Positions 24,719-38,344 of a stretch of DNA of 64,000 bases are shown piece by piece (position 1 is the first letter of the stretch; each line of letters opens with the position of its first letter). The position numbers were made by a program, and so were the translations under genes. The notes under the pieces were generated by a model, which worked only from the letters and a program-made list of their open reading frames with translations, made no database searches and had not been told where the DNA came from. The stretch is from Fallopia convolvulus (lineage: Eukaryota > Streptophyta > Magnoliopsida > Caryophyllales > Polygonaceae): the NCBI GenBank assembly GCA_964016875.1, contig OZ024737.1, positions 29,203,683 to 29,267,682 on the forward strand. The letters run 5' to 3'.

Positions 24719-26182
24719 ATTGTGGGGTGCAATAAAAAAGTAAAGCCAAATTATACCGGCACATTAAATCAGCAAAACACAATATTCTCAAGCATTAAAA
24801 ATTACAAGACACTTCTAGTTCTATCAAAAAAAAATTAAGAGAATAAATCGCTCCTCAATGAGATCGACGTGATCGATGTTATCAAGCATTAAATTAGCAA
24901 CACACCTTAATTCGAATTACCAACCTCAAAGCTTTCTTCAAGTTATTCAACTGAAACGTCAATGAGAGATGAACAGTCACGTACGTTTATGTTGAGAATA
25001 AACCCTTCAAAATCTTTCTAATGTATAATGAGATCAGATTAAAATTTGACAACTTGAAGTTATATTAAATTGGGCTTTATTTTAAATAGTGGTTTAATCT
25101 TGATTCATGTGAATTGGGCTAAAAATGTAGTTTGATTTTTTGGCCCACTTTAGCAGCTCATTTAACCATAACTCTAAACCTGAAATGTGGGTCCATCCAA
25201 GCCTAAGTTCGGATACAAATCAGATTTAAAAAAAAATTAAACTTCATTAGTGGAATTAAATGCGGACCCACTTATATCTAACTTTATTATTAGTTTAATA
25301 GTGTGTTATGACACAGTGTGTCATAGAATCATCCTCCGGGTGGCTGAGCGTGAGTAAGTATTGGGAATTGAAAAAATAGGTTTTGCTTTAGCCTAAAAAA
25401 TAAAATGAAGGAGGAAAATTAAATTACATCAACTTTATGTATCAAATCGATTGATACATGATTTTACTTAGAACTCAACTTATGTATCAATTTTAATATT
25501 TTTGCATGATTTTACTACTATTTTAAAAAAAAAACAGATTCAATCAACTTTATGTATCAAACACCCCCAAAATTAAATTCCAATATTAGTTTCAACTACT
25601 AAATATTTTTAAGCTTCAACTTTGTAGCTTTAAAATGCTAAACGTACGCTAGTTTGAACTAATGACTATGCGAATGAAAACGGTTTAACCTCTTCCACTT
25701 AATAATAGCTCGCCACATTCATCATGTTGCACCCGTTTTGAACATAGAACTTGGAAAGTGATGCGCAGCTTTAGCCTTTAGGGAAAATAATGAGTGGCCA
25801 GTGTGGTCAGGAATGTGCATGGTCAGAGTCAGGTAGGCCCCAGAGAAGAAGAACATTATTGTTGGGCCACGTCACCCATCATGTCAAATGGAAGTATCTC
25901 AACTCAATACTATTAATATAAGAAGCTGATCAAATACTCTCGATCAGCTCATGCATGGAGTTGGTAAGGCAGTGTTTTTTTGTTCATCAATTAATGAGGT
26001 GCAACCAAACATAAATTCCAAACTAGGCCATGCCACTCCATTTCAGCCTACGTACCCCATATCACACATGCCTTGTCTGTCCTTCAATTCATTCTTCCCA
26101 AGTCTCAAAACCTTCGCAACAATTATCAAATAATTAAAAAAAAACACTATCTCAAGCATTAATCCAAATTAACATCCCACGA
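24719..26182. other. Intergenic, no gene seen
   Basis: AT-rich. A small palindrome-like stretch (TTATGACACAGTGTGTCATA, 25307-25326) stands out. The 60-codon plus-strand frame at 25951 has no recognisable domain. Confidence 0.45.
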
Positions 26183-27025
26183 TGTTGAGACCTAGGTCTA
26201 AACGGATCAACGTTCCTAAACATATAAAATCATAAGCAACAAGCAAGTTGTTAACACCGTTCGAACCCAAGTCTTATTCTGCGAAGTCTCAACATGGGAG
26301 ACTCACCTAATCCACTAGGCAACGAAGGCCACACACATAACAGTTTACAAAGCAAGCACACATAGTAGTTAAGGCTAAGAAACAAGGACGAAGACCAGAA
26401 AGTAGCACAAAGCAGGAAGAAGAAAGAGTGGAGCAAACGAGCTCACAAAGAGCGCGCGCGCTCAAACCACCAAGGCATCAGACTCTCTCATCTCTCTTCC
26501 CCTTTCTTTTCTTCTTTGGACTTCACTAGATCTCGAAACACCAATGTGAGTTTTCTAGAGGAAAGCTCTAAGAGCTCAAACCCTAACTCAATCACAACAG
26601 CACAGAGAAATGGCAAAGACAAGGCTCTAAGGTTTCCACGTACACGACTATATATATCAACCCTATCTCCAAGACGATGACATTCTTCATAAGAGCGTCT
26701 CATCAAGAAAAAACGCAGTGTTTAGCTTAAGGTTTTCCATCAAGATAAGACGCGAAGATCGACCTAATAAGAAGTCAAGTGACAGATGGCCCAATTCACT
26801 CAGAAACCGGCACAAATCAACCAAACAACAATCACAAGAGCCATACTTTATCATGGCTTGATCAAGCGGCTCAAGTGGTCGAGTCATGGTCAGATCAAGG
26901 TGGTACTTGGCATCTCAAGCATGAGTCAATCTCTGTCCTAGCTTGTACCTAGATCCATGCATGCAATTACTAAGCAATGTGTGTGTGTGTTTTACATATT
27001 ACAACATAGGATTAACAACATTACA
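26183..27025 (-). mobile_element. Probable 3' LTR of a Ty1/copia element
   Basis: On the minus strand the block starts TGTAATGTTG and ends AGGTCTCAACA (TG...CA). It is directly preceded by a purine-rich stretch (AGGATTAGGAGGGCA) placed like a polypurine tract, and just upstream lies the end of a copia pol. TATATATAG near 26650 may be its TATA box. Only one LTR is present, so target-site duplication cannot be tested. A SINE-like Pol III box pair (TTGCCTAGTGG and GGTTCGAACGG, minus strand, about 26335-26260) lies inside it. Confidence 0.6.
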
Positions 27026-27034
27026 AATGCCCTC

Positions 27035-27352
27035 CTAATCCTTTGTTGAAATAGAACCTAAGTACCAGTAGTGGATTGGTTGTATTATTGTCTCCTGCCC
27101 ATCATCGACGCATGAGCTAAGGAGCTCATCCCAACTATGCAAGAAACTCCTGCAAAACTGGAACTTGTTAGCTGTCATAATTTTGGTCTCAAAGTCGGCA
27201 GGATTCTCCTTTTCCTTCACCTTCTTAACCTCTAGTGACTTCTCTTCAATCTGAATTCTGATGAAATGGTGCCTCACATCACCTTTCATAGAACATTGGG
27301 TCCTTGCAAAGGTATTTGACACTTGTAAATGAAACGTGTCATTCGTGATCAA
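27035..27352 (-). pseudogene. C-terminal end of Ty1/copia polyprotein (RNase H region)
   Basis: The frame contains DVRHHFIRIQIEEKSLEVKK, then ENPADFETKIMTANKFQFCR. These match the end of copia polyproteins (KHIDVRxHFIRE... ENPADMLTK...). The rest of gag-pol is missing to the right. Together with the LTR at 26183-27025 it forms the 3' terminal remnant of one minus-strand element. Confidence 0.82.
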
Positions 27353-27364
27353 CTTAGTGTTTGG

Positions 27365-27805
27365 CTTAATTAAGTCTCGTTCGTGTTCAACTCGATTTAT
27401 AAATGAGTCGAGCTTGATCGCAATTTTAAGACTCGAAAGATAAATGAGACGAGCTTGAGCACAAGAAAACTCAACTTATTTATTCATAGCAAGTTCGATT
27501 ATAAACACATGAACACGCTCAATTATACACGTACATTCATTAACAAGCTCCACTATACATGTTATATATAATATAGTTTAAGTAAAACTGCATATATAGT
27601 TTTTACAGTCTTTTAAACTACATAGTTTAATTGTTAGTTTCATTTACTTGAATAGATGATCAGGTAAACAACTTATTTACGAGCTTGTCTCACGGATAAA
27701 CTAAAATTAAAGAATGGTTTGAGTTCAGTATACCTTTAAATAAACCAAGCTCATATAAAATTTTGGACTTGAGTCGAGCCTGAATCAACTCGATTACAAT
27801 CCTAA
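27365..27805. mobile_element. Possible hAT-like foldback element
   Basis: The block has inverted motifs (TCAACTCGATTTATAAATGAGTCGAGCTTG on one side, GAGTCGAGCCTGAATC and CAACTCGATTACAATCC on the other), similar to plant hAT MITEs with CGAGCT-rich ends. No target duplication was identified and the ends are uncertain. Confidence 0.35.
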
Positions 27806-30450
27806 TTGAGATGAATTTGATTGTGAAAGTAGGCGAGCACTTCCCTCGTCAGGATCATGGACTAGCCCTATGCTAACTTATACAAATATATATAACATAC
27901 AACAATAAGGTAATGTAAATGCTAAAACTTTCCAATTGGCATAATTGCCAATTTGGCATAGGGGTGGTGGTGTGGGGTCCTTTCCACCGGCCTACTTTTA
28001 CGATCCAAACTCCTTTACAGATTGCATGATGTGCAGGCCTTAACTAGTATAAGTAATTAGCTAGCCAACTTGAGGATATTATTTTTAAGGGGGTCGATTT
28101 GCCCCCAAATTAACCCTTTTGAGCTGTGAACCCATATACAAATTAAAGCAAACAACAGCTTTATGAACATGGCATGACATGGACACAACACAATTAACAT
28201 ATAGCGTAAGATCGATCAAGTTTCATAATTAACATAATAGTTCCAATCCGACTTAACTCGAAAGAATACGTTTTAATTATACAAATTAAAACGTTCCTAA
28301 CAAAACACTAGTCCATATAAATTTGAAATATTTTAGGGGAGGAGTGGGTATATATAAAAACATTCAAGTTTACAAATATTGTCGACTTACGTACATATTA
28401 ACAGGTAAATTAATAACGTGAATTATAATAATGATTAGTTATAAAACGTACTCTCATCACATGCTTACAAGTTACAACCAAAATAAAATTTGGTGGCACA
28501 TATCTAGAGGAATATTATCTGTGGTAATATAATGTTTCGTGGGTAGCATCCAAAATCATGAGTTCGATCGATCGCCAAAATCATAATTATGGGCGTTGAG
28601 GTCTGTACGTAATATATTAAGGGTCACCTATACTATTCACTTTTGTACTTGGCCTGCCAAAATTATGCTTGCCATGTAGGATCCAGTTCATCCCTTAATC
28701 TCCATTTATAATCCAAGGCTACTAACCGGTCTTTTTTTTTTCTTTGTTAACGTGTTTAACTTGATTTTTGCTTATAGTACGTACTACATATAGAGACATT
28801 CAATTTGCACAAAATCACACATTTATTACAGATGAAATTGCATTTAACCATCCATATACAATTGTAATCTACTACTAAGAATTCAACATTTATATATACA
28901 CATTTTTACTTTATTATATGTTAAGAAATTGTATGAAATTTTCATCCCTGTAATGTACCCCCATTTTACATATATAATCTTTGTTTTTTCACATATGAGG
29001 GTTATTAAGTATACACTTTTGATCGATATTTACGTAGTTACATTTTTCATAATAGTGTTATAACTTATAAGGATTTTAAGGATGTCTCTAATAACAAACA
29101 AGGTTTCAGAAATGGAATAACGGTTGATAAATGGTTTTGAACTGGTAAATAATGTTGATATATGGTTTATTAGCACGTTGAATCGATTTATTTGTGTAGT
29201 GAAATTAAAGGTAAGAATTTAATATACAAGATTCATAGATAAAATATGAATATTTTGCACACTTGTGAGTTTTGGCTTACATCTTATACCAAAGGTTCAA
29301 TTCGTTTAGTTGTTCTTATCATATATAATTCCTTCAATAAAAAAGTTTTTTTTTTAAAAAAAATATTCGATAAATAGTTAGAAACATTAAGTTTAGGGTC
29401 TGCTATATTTTCGCATAATTGTGACTTAATTATAGGGGGCTAAATTTTGCAAGGAAAAAACCAAAGCAGACAATCATGCTGGACAAGGATCCGACGTGGA
29501 CAATCCGACGTGTCATCAATGCAAACCAGGCTATCATATAAATGGTGGGACCCTACCCCATAAGTTGGGCGGTTTCCAAACCCACAAAAGAAGAAGTCAC
29601 AGCCTGCCTAGCTAATAGCTATGGTGTGGGCCCACTACAAAAGGTCGATCTATCCACGTCAGCTTATCGTTGATTACATTTCAGATCGAAGAATATTCAC
29701 CCAATATTACTGCTTAATTTTAATAAAATAGAATTTGTTTAGCTAAATTGAATCAATTTTATACAGTAAGATTTTTGTAATCTAGTACTCCGTAGTAATT
29801 CGTGGAAGGGACAGTGACATTCAGGGTAAATTGAAACGGATGAAACCACCTAGCCTTCAACTTAAATGAGATTGTATTGGCTGAAGTTCGAAGAGAGAAT
29901 GATGGTGAGATACTGTGTGATTTATTATGCCTGGACAAGAATCTAATCATATAATTACATTATCTTTTACTTTGTCCTCGTTTTAGAGTACAAATCTTGT
30001 AAACTTTTCAATTTCCTTCAATTTAGAATTGTTCATACCGATTTGAATCATTGTAATGCACATGCTGATATAGGTATGAGTAATACCAATGTATTAAATC
30101 AAATAATCAACAAGTCAATCTTGTGGCTTGGAGCATTGTTGCTCAATATTAGGATAAATCAAAAATAATTTATGAGATGACTCATATTCATATTAAGACA
30201 TACTACATGATATATTGATATCAATATTTGGAACCTGAGAAACCTCAGGCCGTCTATGAACATAGCAAAACTCTACATATCATAGAAGATATAATATTAT
30301 CCTATAATGCCAAATCTAAAATTAGAGTAATTAATTAGTCACATCTTTACATGGTCTACTTTGATGACTTGAATGAAATGCGTATACATTTACAACTAGA
30401 CTACCACCACCTTCATCTTCATGTGAGTGAGGTGGCAATGAGGATGCCAA
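27806..30450. other. Intergenic DNA upstream of the acidic-protein gene
   Basis: About 2.6 kb of AT-rich sequence without recognisable genes, RNA genes or transposon borders. A GC-richer island near 29480-29650 contains GACGTGGACAATCCGACGTGTCA and CCACGTCAGC. These ACGT-core motifs may be bZIP-type sites of a distal promoter, but that is inference. Confidence 0.4.
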
Positions 30451-30506
30451 TTTGAAAAAGATTCCTCTAGTGGGCCCATCCTCCACCCCTCATAGTTTTG
30501 GTGCCT

Positions 30507-30516
30507 CTATAAATAG
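30507..30516 (+). promoter_or_regulatory. TATA box of the pKIWI501-like gene
   Basis: CTATAAATAG lies about 140 bp upstream of the ATG at 30656. That would place transcription start near 30540 and leave a 5' leader of about 115 bases rich in CT. Confidence 0.6.
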
Positions 30517-30655
30517 CCTTCCATTGCTAAAACATCTCTTCATCCATCACACACTACTAAGTGTTAGTACTACCAATAGCACTCCACTCTCTCTTTTGCT
30601 CTATTTTTCTACTTTGATTTCTTCCTTCCTTGTTGTACGTTCCCTTTGCTCTCAA

Positions 30656-31575
30656 ATGGCCGCTGTCGAGGTATATATATAGTAGCTTCATCTAGTGTAT
30701 ATATGTCTTAGGGTTCTTCCAGATACAAAAGTTAAATATGTGTTCTATCTGTCTTCTAAGTTTAGGGTTACTTTTTACCTCCCTTTTTCTATTTACTTCT
30801 TTTTAAGACCCTACAAGGGTATAGTGAAAAAGATATACTAAATCAGTCCGATCATTGTGGCTTCATACACGATCTCATCTTTTATACTTCAAACACCAAA
30901 GGATTCCACAAAGGGATGAAAAAAACCATAAGTGTTAGCCATAGCGTATCAAGTTGATTTAATCACCAATCGTTTTTGCACCTGATCCATGTGTCCGTTA
31001 CTTGTTTAAAATCTTTTAGTCATCTAGTCGTTGAATTTTATACCAAGGTCATGTCACTCGATCGCCTATAGTATCAGTTCAATTTGTGCTCCATAGATAA
31101 AATAACTGGGTTTCTTCTGCAGGTTGCACCCACCACCACAACACTACAAGAGAATGAGAAACCAGAGGTTACCCAGGTTGACGAGGTACCTGTCGAGCAA
31201 GTCGAAGCCCCAGCGGCCGTCGAGGAAGCCCCAGCACCCGTCGAGGAAACCCCAGCAGCCGTCGAGGAGTCCCCAGTGGAAACTGAGGAAGCCCCAGCAG
31301 TTGTCGAAGAATCCCCAGTAGAAACCGTGGAAGCCCCAGCAGCCGCCGAGGAAGAAACTGAGGTGAAAGCCGAAGCTGAAACCGAGGTGGTGGAAGAAGA
31401 GAAAAAGGCTGAGATCGAAACCCCGGCAACAGAAACCGAGGAGGAGAAGAAGGAAGAAGTTGCCGTCGAGGCAGCAGCGGAGGAAGCCGAGGCACCGGCT
31501 GCACCGGCCGAGGAGGCGGCTCCAGTGGTGGAGGAGAAGGCAGAGGAGGTCACCACAGAAGAGAAGACCGAGTAG
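30656..31575 (+). CDS. pKIWI501-like acidic Glu/Ala/Pro/Val-rich protein
   Basis: Exon 1 (30656-30670) codes only MAAVE. A 452-bp intron (GTATAT...CTGCAG) follows, and exon 2 (31123-31575) gives 150 more residues, 155 in all. The start MAAVEVAPTTTTLQENE and overall composition resemble plant fruit protein pKIWI501 and relatives, whose function is not established. The body is built from imperfect repeats such as EEAPAPVEETPAAVEESPVET and ends EEVTTEEKTE. It is strongly acidic, with no signal peptide, membrane segment or Cys, so a disordered cytosolic protein is expected. The repeats keep both other frames open, which explains the long antisense frames here. A TATA box and CT-rich leader suggest strong expression. 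Confidence 0.8.
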
Positions 31576-32387
31576 AAACGCCATATTAAACATGATTTTC
31601 CTCTTTGGTGGGTTTTATTATTAGCCTGTGCTATATTTGCATGTCAAAAGTGGGTCACTTCTATAAATTATATGTACTTTTTACTACTACTACTATTGTT
31701 TCAGTTTGGTCTGCTGGGTTGTATGAGGCTTGATTTTCAAACCTTAATATATTTATTTTTGTGATATTTCCTTTGTCTATTTCATACAACCCCAAGAACT
31801 TTTAAACTTCCAATGGAAAATTAAGATGATCTTAGAGCACCCGCCACCACAATCGTGTTCTTCTTCCTATTGTTCTACAGACTCCAGCTCAAAATGGACC
31901 TGCTTTATTGTCTATATATAGAAATGTGAACCAATTTTGGGTTCGGTTGCCCTTGAAAGTTGAAACTATCTTTGTAGAAGCAAGATTCAGAATAAACACG
32001 ACTAAGGCAAACAAGCAATTAGCTTGAAGCATGCAAAACACACTCATCATGTTACCTGAATGGAGACGAGGGTCTGTATGCTTCAGAGAGACGCCAAATT
32101 AGCATATGCGCAAGTTGATTCGCTGCTCCTATCACAGAATAGCAACCAAGTTACTGTAATATGCAGAAGACAATGACAATCATCTTGATGCTAATTACAA
32201 AACGGTCCGCTATAAATTAGCATTTCAGGTGAACGGACTTGTCCATCAATTAAGAGCAAATTAGAAGGTCAATTTGCCTGCTCCAGTACAACCAGCTAAA
32301 CTGAAGAAACATAAACTTAAGCTGTACAGTTTACTATGTACAAAATCGAAATCTCAGTTCTACCAACTTATATTTGTGCAAATATCA

Positions 32388-35300
32388 TCACCAGGTGCCA
32401 AAGCTGCTGCCAACGTGCTCTTTGGTGATGATCTCTAGACGTTCTTTCATTACTTGCTTTGAGGGATATTGTGGCATGCACAACCGGAAAAAGCAAGTGT
32501 GAGAGTTAGGCAAATGATCAGATGACTCCATGGATTTGTAGATATAAAGACAGGATGCCAATCCACGAAAGCCCTCAATGGGTAGATACTTTACTGATGT
32601 CCAGAAGAAGAGGAGGAGTTTTCTCTGGTCTTCTGACATTTCACCAACCACCTATATCAAAGAAGTACAGAGAGCTGCAACATAAATATTTACTTGGCCA
32701 ATATTCACCATCTCATGATTATACAGCATAATCAATACAATCGTGATAGTAGACAGCAGACTTGAATTTTGAGATATTTCATGCATTCTTAAAAACATCT
32801 AACAAATTTCCATATACACAAGTGAAAAAGTGGAGATTGAACCTATATGCTTCCACAAAGCCTCACATTAGTCCACTAATTACATTTGATCAGTTCGCCC
32901 TAAAGGCCATACGTTTTGTCAGAAACAATTTGACATAGGGAGCTACCATTTTCTCTTCCCGGCCTACCAAAGACAAATCAAATTCCCATTATCTGATTTT
33001 ATCTCCCTGACATTACGATGAACTCTCAAGTCCAAACTATTACACAAGATTCGGTATATTCAGGAGGAGCAAGTAGCACAAGATTCTTACATAACCCATC
33101 TAAGTTGCAAATCTCTGCAGCTAAATAATCATGGAATGCAAGGCCCCCATGATATTATTGACTTTCTGAGATCAGTTTCAGATGTCAACACCCAAAAGCT
33201 TGAGGTGGGTGCTTCCATCAATAATCATGTGAGAAATTTCAGATGTATTTATTATTAATGTTGAAAAGTACTACCAACTATACTCCTAGACAAAAACTTT
33301 CCCTTTTGCCTTTAGCAAGGACAAAGGTGGAAAAAGGTATGGTTGGTATAAAGCTAGCAATTGGGTGTGAAGGCCATACATATAAGATACAAACAAACTC
33401 CAGGTTATCGACAAACACACAAAAATAAGGTATCTAGAAGATAATATAATGATATCACGAAGGAAACAATTCCTAAAAAAAAAGATTTGTATTGTAAACG
33501 AATAATGTGAACATCAAGCAAACAAAACTAAAATAGTGTCATCAAGCTATTGCAATGCATACCTCCCAAAACCAGGTTATTTGAGGATCAGACTTTTTAT
33601 AGCCATTATATTCTGTATGAGTCTTCCAATCTTCAATAGAGATCGCAAAATCACTTCCATGAAGCATACCATCTAAATCTTCTAGCTCTAAACATTTGAA
33701 AAAAGACGTTCGCTGGTCATCACTAGATATAATATCGGCAAAGCCTTGAGTAAAATGGGAGACTTGTTCACTGATAGATTCAACGAAACAGTGCTGAATA
33801 AGAAGGTTCACATATAAATGCCGGTTTTTACTATTTACAGCAATATCTTTCCCTCCTTCACAAAGTTCCACGACTTCTCTAGACCCCAGCTGTTCAAACT
33901 CTCGAACAAAAGTCAGCCCTAAGGCATCAGAGTCTATATATTCAGGGTCCATTTCTAATATTTGCTTGCAGCTACTGTACATGAATGGATCTGCATCCCT
34001 AATATCTTCGAGAGCAAGATTCATTTTAGCCAATTGCACAAAAAAGACACGATCAAGAACAATTCCAATTTGCACTTTGTGCATCAAGGCCAAAGCAATA
34101 ATTCGGCCTGAAAATCGGAAATACTCAAGGTGCAAGGGATCCACCTTAGATGCTGTAGGAAAAAAAATACAATCAGTAAACTATGGGAAATACAATAGGA
34201 CAAAACAATTGCACAATTCCATCCAATAAACACAGTAGAAAAATTTGAACATTTTGACAGTCCAATTGGAAAAATGTGGACAGAGAGACCACTGTGGCAT
34301 AAATCATAGAAACTTTTGTATGTCTGACCAGTGGCGAGAGGCAGAAGCCGCAGATCAGCATGTGGCTGTGCAAATATTTAGAAATTTCATAATATGAAAG
34401 ACTAGTCTACGGTTAGATTCGCACTGTGGTCACCAAATTTATTAAATTTTAAGCAACTCATTTTTTTTTATCAATTTCCAACTAATGCTTCTTTACAGTT
34501 TCCTAAGGTTCAATATCCCTCAATTTTGTTATCTTGCATACCTAGAGATATGCACGTATCATAAAGCTACATAGACACAAAGCAGAAAATCTGATTGTTA
34601 ATTGCATTTGAGTATATGACAGTTTTATTTATAAAACATTACAAACTTCTAGGTCCTAACATACATGATAGAACTATTCAAGGAATAGGTTGATTAAAAT
34701 ATAGATTGATCAATTTTCTATTACCCAAGACACTTTCTAAGCCCACCACATAAAGAGAAATGTTTACTAGGTAGAATACTCACTTGATAGAAAAAAAAAA
34801 GTCCATATCCATACATCCAAATTTTTGCATGTTGAAGCTAAATAGATATGATGCACAAATGATTATCAAATGAGCCACATATCACCATTGCCCTAAAAAT
34901 GTGTTTGTCTAGGATGTATAGAAACAACTACTAATATATATAACTAAGCTTGACATTGAAACAACTAAAGGAAATATATTGAATGCAAATATTTCTTCAA
35001 AATGAGAAAGAATTCAATAGGCTAAATTAAGACAAGACTAATCACCAAAAGTGTAACTCAAGGACATGATACAAAGAACAATTGTCTTTTAGAGAAAATT
35101 TAAAATCAATGGTGTATAGTTCAGGTACTATGTCTATGGTAACTTAACAATAACACTTCCTTTCCCCAAGTGATACAGGTATAAACTTGAACTGAACATG
35201 TCTTGACAGTTTTGTTTACAAGAGAAAGCAAGTATTTTCTTGTTAGGTGGCCTACAATGAGCTTTAAGATTCCTCAACATTATTCTTGGTTCAAACATGT

Positions 35301-37515
35301 CATGCAGTCATTCTCTCATAGCAATTGTACACTTCGAAATTCTTTGCATAGCTCGTTTGTCCAAGATACATGTAGAGCATAAGCAATTTAGAGATCCATG
35401 CAAAAAACTGCAAAGCTAATAAAACCAAACTAAATAAAACCAAACTAGTTCGTAACTATCCACAAATATTGCCATCAAAGGGTGAGTAAAAGCAGATAAG
35501 TACAGAAATACACATAGTAAGCACTAAGGAGTGGACAAAATACCTGGATTAGGGAAAAATCTCCGACGATCAAGGGGACATGCAACAAAGAGAGCATGTT
35601 CTGCATCAAATATAGCTTGGCATACTAACAAAAACCACTCCCTCAGAACACCAGGCCCTGTGGCCTCCTCGTTTTTGAATTCCATGAATAGCCCAGAATG
35701 CAATGAGGATGGTTCTGCATGTGATACATATTCAAATGATTCAGCCAATAATTGTGACCTGTCAATCAACATCTCATGCAACTCCTCATAATCTTCTTTG
35801 ATTTCTGGGAACATCAGCATTGCCAGATGTCTCCTAGATTCAAAATCCAACATATCTTTGTGCACCAAAAGCCAATCATGATCGTCAATAAGCTTAGCAA
35901 ATCTAATAATGAGAGCACATACTGAAGCCTTTCTACACCTCATCATGTTCCAAAACTGGTCTTCAGCCCCTTGATATAAAGGGGCAATGATATTCAACTG
36001 CTTCAAGATCAGAAGATACTGCGACCAGCCAAATAGAAAATTTTCCTTCACTATTTTCCTCACCACAGCTGCATGCTTTTCCATCTTTTCAAGGCATTGA
36101 TCCATCAGATCACATAAATCAGTGAAAATCACATTAAGAAGTTTTATTTCCACCCAATAAGGACGCAATATGCTCTTACCCTTGCTTGGGGCTGAAACAG
36201 AGCCATGACATTTAACTTGATCCTCAACAAAAGCCCGCAGAGGGTCCAAAAGTAAAGAGAAATCACTTGCATGCCGGAACAGAGGGCCATGGACACCATT
36301 TGATTCCACACTCAAAGTTAAGTCTTTCTTCAACCTATTCACCACCTCACCCAGTAATGGCAATAAATCCTGAACCGTCATGGAAAACCTGTCCCTTTCA
36401 ACATCGGGTCCAAATGCCAGTTTCACCACTGACCCAAGAGTACACCTGCAATGTAGATAAAGTGGGTCATCACCACCATCACCATCAAAAGCTGGCATTA
36501 GCAGCCTACAAAACTCCAGCACTATGGTCGCATAGAATGCCTTCACCTGCACATTAGAGAAGTTATGGATCGTATTGATGAGAAGCTGAATGCACTCATC
36601 AGCCATGTCCTTATTCGCCTTCACTGAGGACCTATATAGGGCAACCAATGCCTTGGGAGCACCATATTCCAGAAAAATTTTCAGACACTCAATGACCCAT
36701 AATTCACCAGGCAAACAGTCTTTATCTTTACTGATGATCACATCCCCGTACTCATTACTTTTCTTTCGAAAGCAATACATATCATTTCCTCCGTCAGTAC
36801 ATTTGTTAGATATACCCTCTATGTACAGCTCCACCTTCTGTTTGACCAATTGAAGCATCATAGGAAGCGGTAAAGACTGACATTTATAGATGTTCATCAC
36901 AGTCCAAACGATATCCTCAGTTATCTGGAAAGCCAGAGGGCACATGGTGCTCCTCAGCCGGCTCATTAGATATATGGTAGTGTCTTTCTCTACTGCACAC
37001 TCCTCCAGAGTCTGCTCAGGTTGGAGTTGCTTCCCGCGAAAAATTAGCCTTTGATCGCCGGTACAAATTCCAGTGCGCGATTGGAGCATCTCTTGTATGA
37101 TCGAGATCGTTTCACTTCGATCAAGGTGGAGAGTGACCGATTTACCACCGACTTTAACGAAGAAATGAACAAGTGAAGCGCCACTGTTGGATCGGCTGGA
37201 TTCACCTTCGAAGAAGGTTCCAGAAGACGAGGTTTGAGAGGGGGAGGGATAAGCGAGGGACTTACCCTTGCAACCGGCCGAATTAGCCGTTGCGAGGTCT
37301 GGCCTCGCCGGAACGAACCGAGAGGGGTTTTCGTCTCCAACTTGGGGGTCGTTCTCCAGGCGACGCGTTCTGCAGGAGGACACAAGTTCGGAATAATCGT
37401 CACGACAGGAACCGTCACCGGAATCGCCATATTCTCCAGTGGCTCCATAATCTTCAAGCTTCCGCTTGGAAGGGGGGCGATCAAAGCAGCTTATGAAGCT
37501 ATCAAGCAACGGCAT
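32388..37515 (-). CDS. UPL5: UPL5-type HECT E3 ubiquitin-protein ligase
   Basis: Three exons: 37515-35544, 34152-33563 and 32651-32388, with introns of 1391 and 911 bp; phases fit and give 941 residues. Residues about 116-188 form a ubiquitin-like domain (VHFFVKVGGKSVTLHLDRSE ... LIFRGKQLQPEQTLEE). The HECT domain begins near residue 600, shows GPGVLREWFLLVCQAIF, FRFSGRIIALALMHKVQIGI and VVGEMSEDQRKLLLFFWTSV, and ends HVGSSFGTW. The acceptor Cys is in NSHTCFFRLCMPQYP, about residue 907. HECT ligases carry ubiquitin on this Cys before passing it to substrate; Arabidopsis UPL5 is known to target WRKY53 in leaf senescence. The ubiquitin-like plus HECT order is diagnostic of UPL5. It appears intact. 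A large inverted-repeat element starts about 210 bp upstream of the ATG. Confidence 0.96.
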
Positions 37516-37989
37516 GGTTTGAGACGCAAGTTGATCGATGTCGGCCCTAGAAAAGAGATGATCAGGAGAAATCTAGCATCGGAGCGAATCTCGGGAGGAA
37601 ATCAACAGAGAAATTCGGTTTGGTTAGGGTTTGGGGGAGTAATTTGGAGAGGGATTAGCAGGGATGATCGCTTCCAAATGCCTACGCCCGACTGGTGGTA
37701 CTATAGCTCTAGCAGTCGGCAAAAAAGGTACCAAAAAAACCCACGCTTTTTCTGTCTTGCGGTAAATTATGGCTACGCCTTTTTTCACACTAAAATTGAG
37801 CTTATTGCACCACAGCATAATATAGCGTAACATTTTCATTCTATCTCATGCCGTAACATAAAAAATTATTAAAATAAGATATTCTAATCTCGTTTTAAAT
37901 TTTTTGCGTAACGCTTAAATATGACGCGTCTACATAGCGTAATATTACGGCATAACGAAGCGTGAAATGCAAATTCTCTATAACAAAAT

Positions 37990-38105
37990 GGATCGGACTG
38001 AAAATTGGCATTGGGCCAGCCCATTAGATATCACGGCACCACATGCAGTGAGATCACTACACAACGTGCAGTGAGATCACTACACCACGTGCAGTGAGAT
38101 TAGAC
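37990..38105 (+). repeat. Subterminal triplicated repeat, left arm
   Basis: Three copies of a unit about 23-25 bp long containing GTGCAGTGAGATCAC. Inverted counterparts lie in the loop of the right-arm hairpin at 41018-41076. Confidence 0.75.
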
Positions 38106-38344
38106 ACCCAAGAGTTTTATCGCGTTTAAAATTGGGTCGGCCCATCAGTATGTTTTTCTATTTTATTAATTAATTTGATATTATTAATTGATTATTTTAT
38201 GTTTAGTGGTTAATATTTTCAATTGGAATTTTTTAATAATTTCTTAGCATTATTATATGGATTGATAATAATTATTTTATGTAATTTATGTAATTGTCTA
38301 CAATTCAAAATCATTTATAGTTATGATCATAATAAATTTTATAT

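Noticed and set aside
31074..31593. Long minus-strand and alternative plus frames over the acidic-protein exon
   Set aside because: The purine-biased repeat keeps several frames open; only the plus frame has a family-like start, splice sites and composition.
37234..37830. 198-codon plus-strand frame
   Set aside because: Antisense shadow of the 5' end of the UPL5 gene, running into its promoter and the foldback element.
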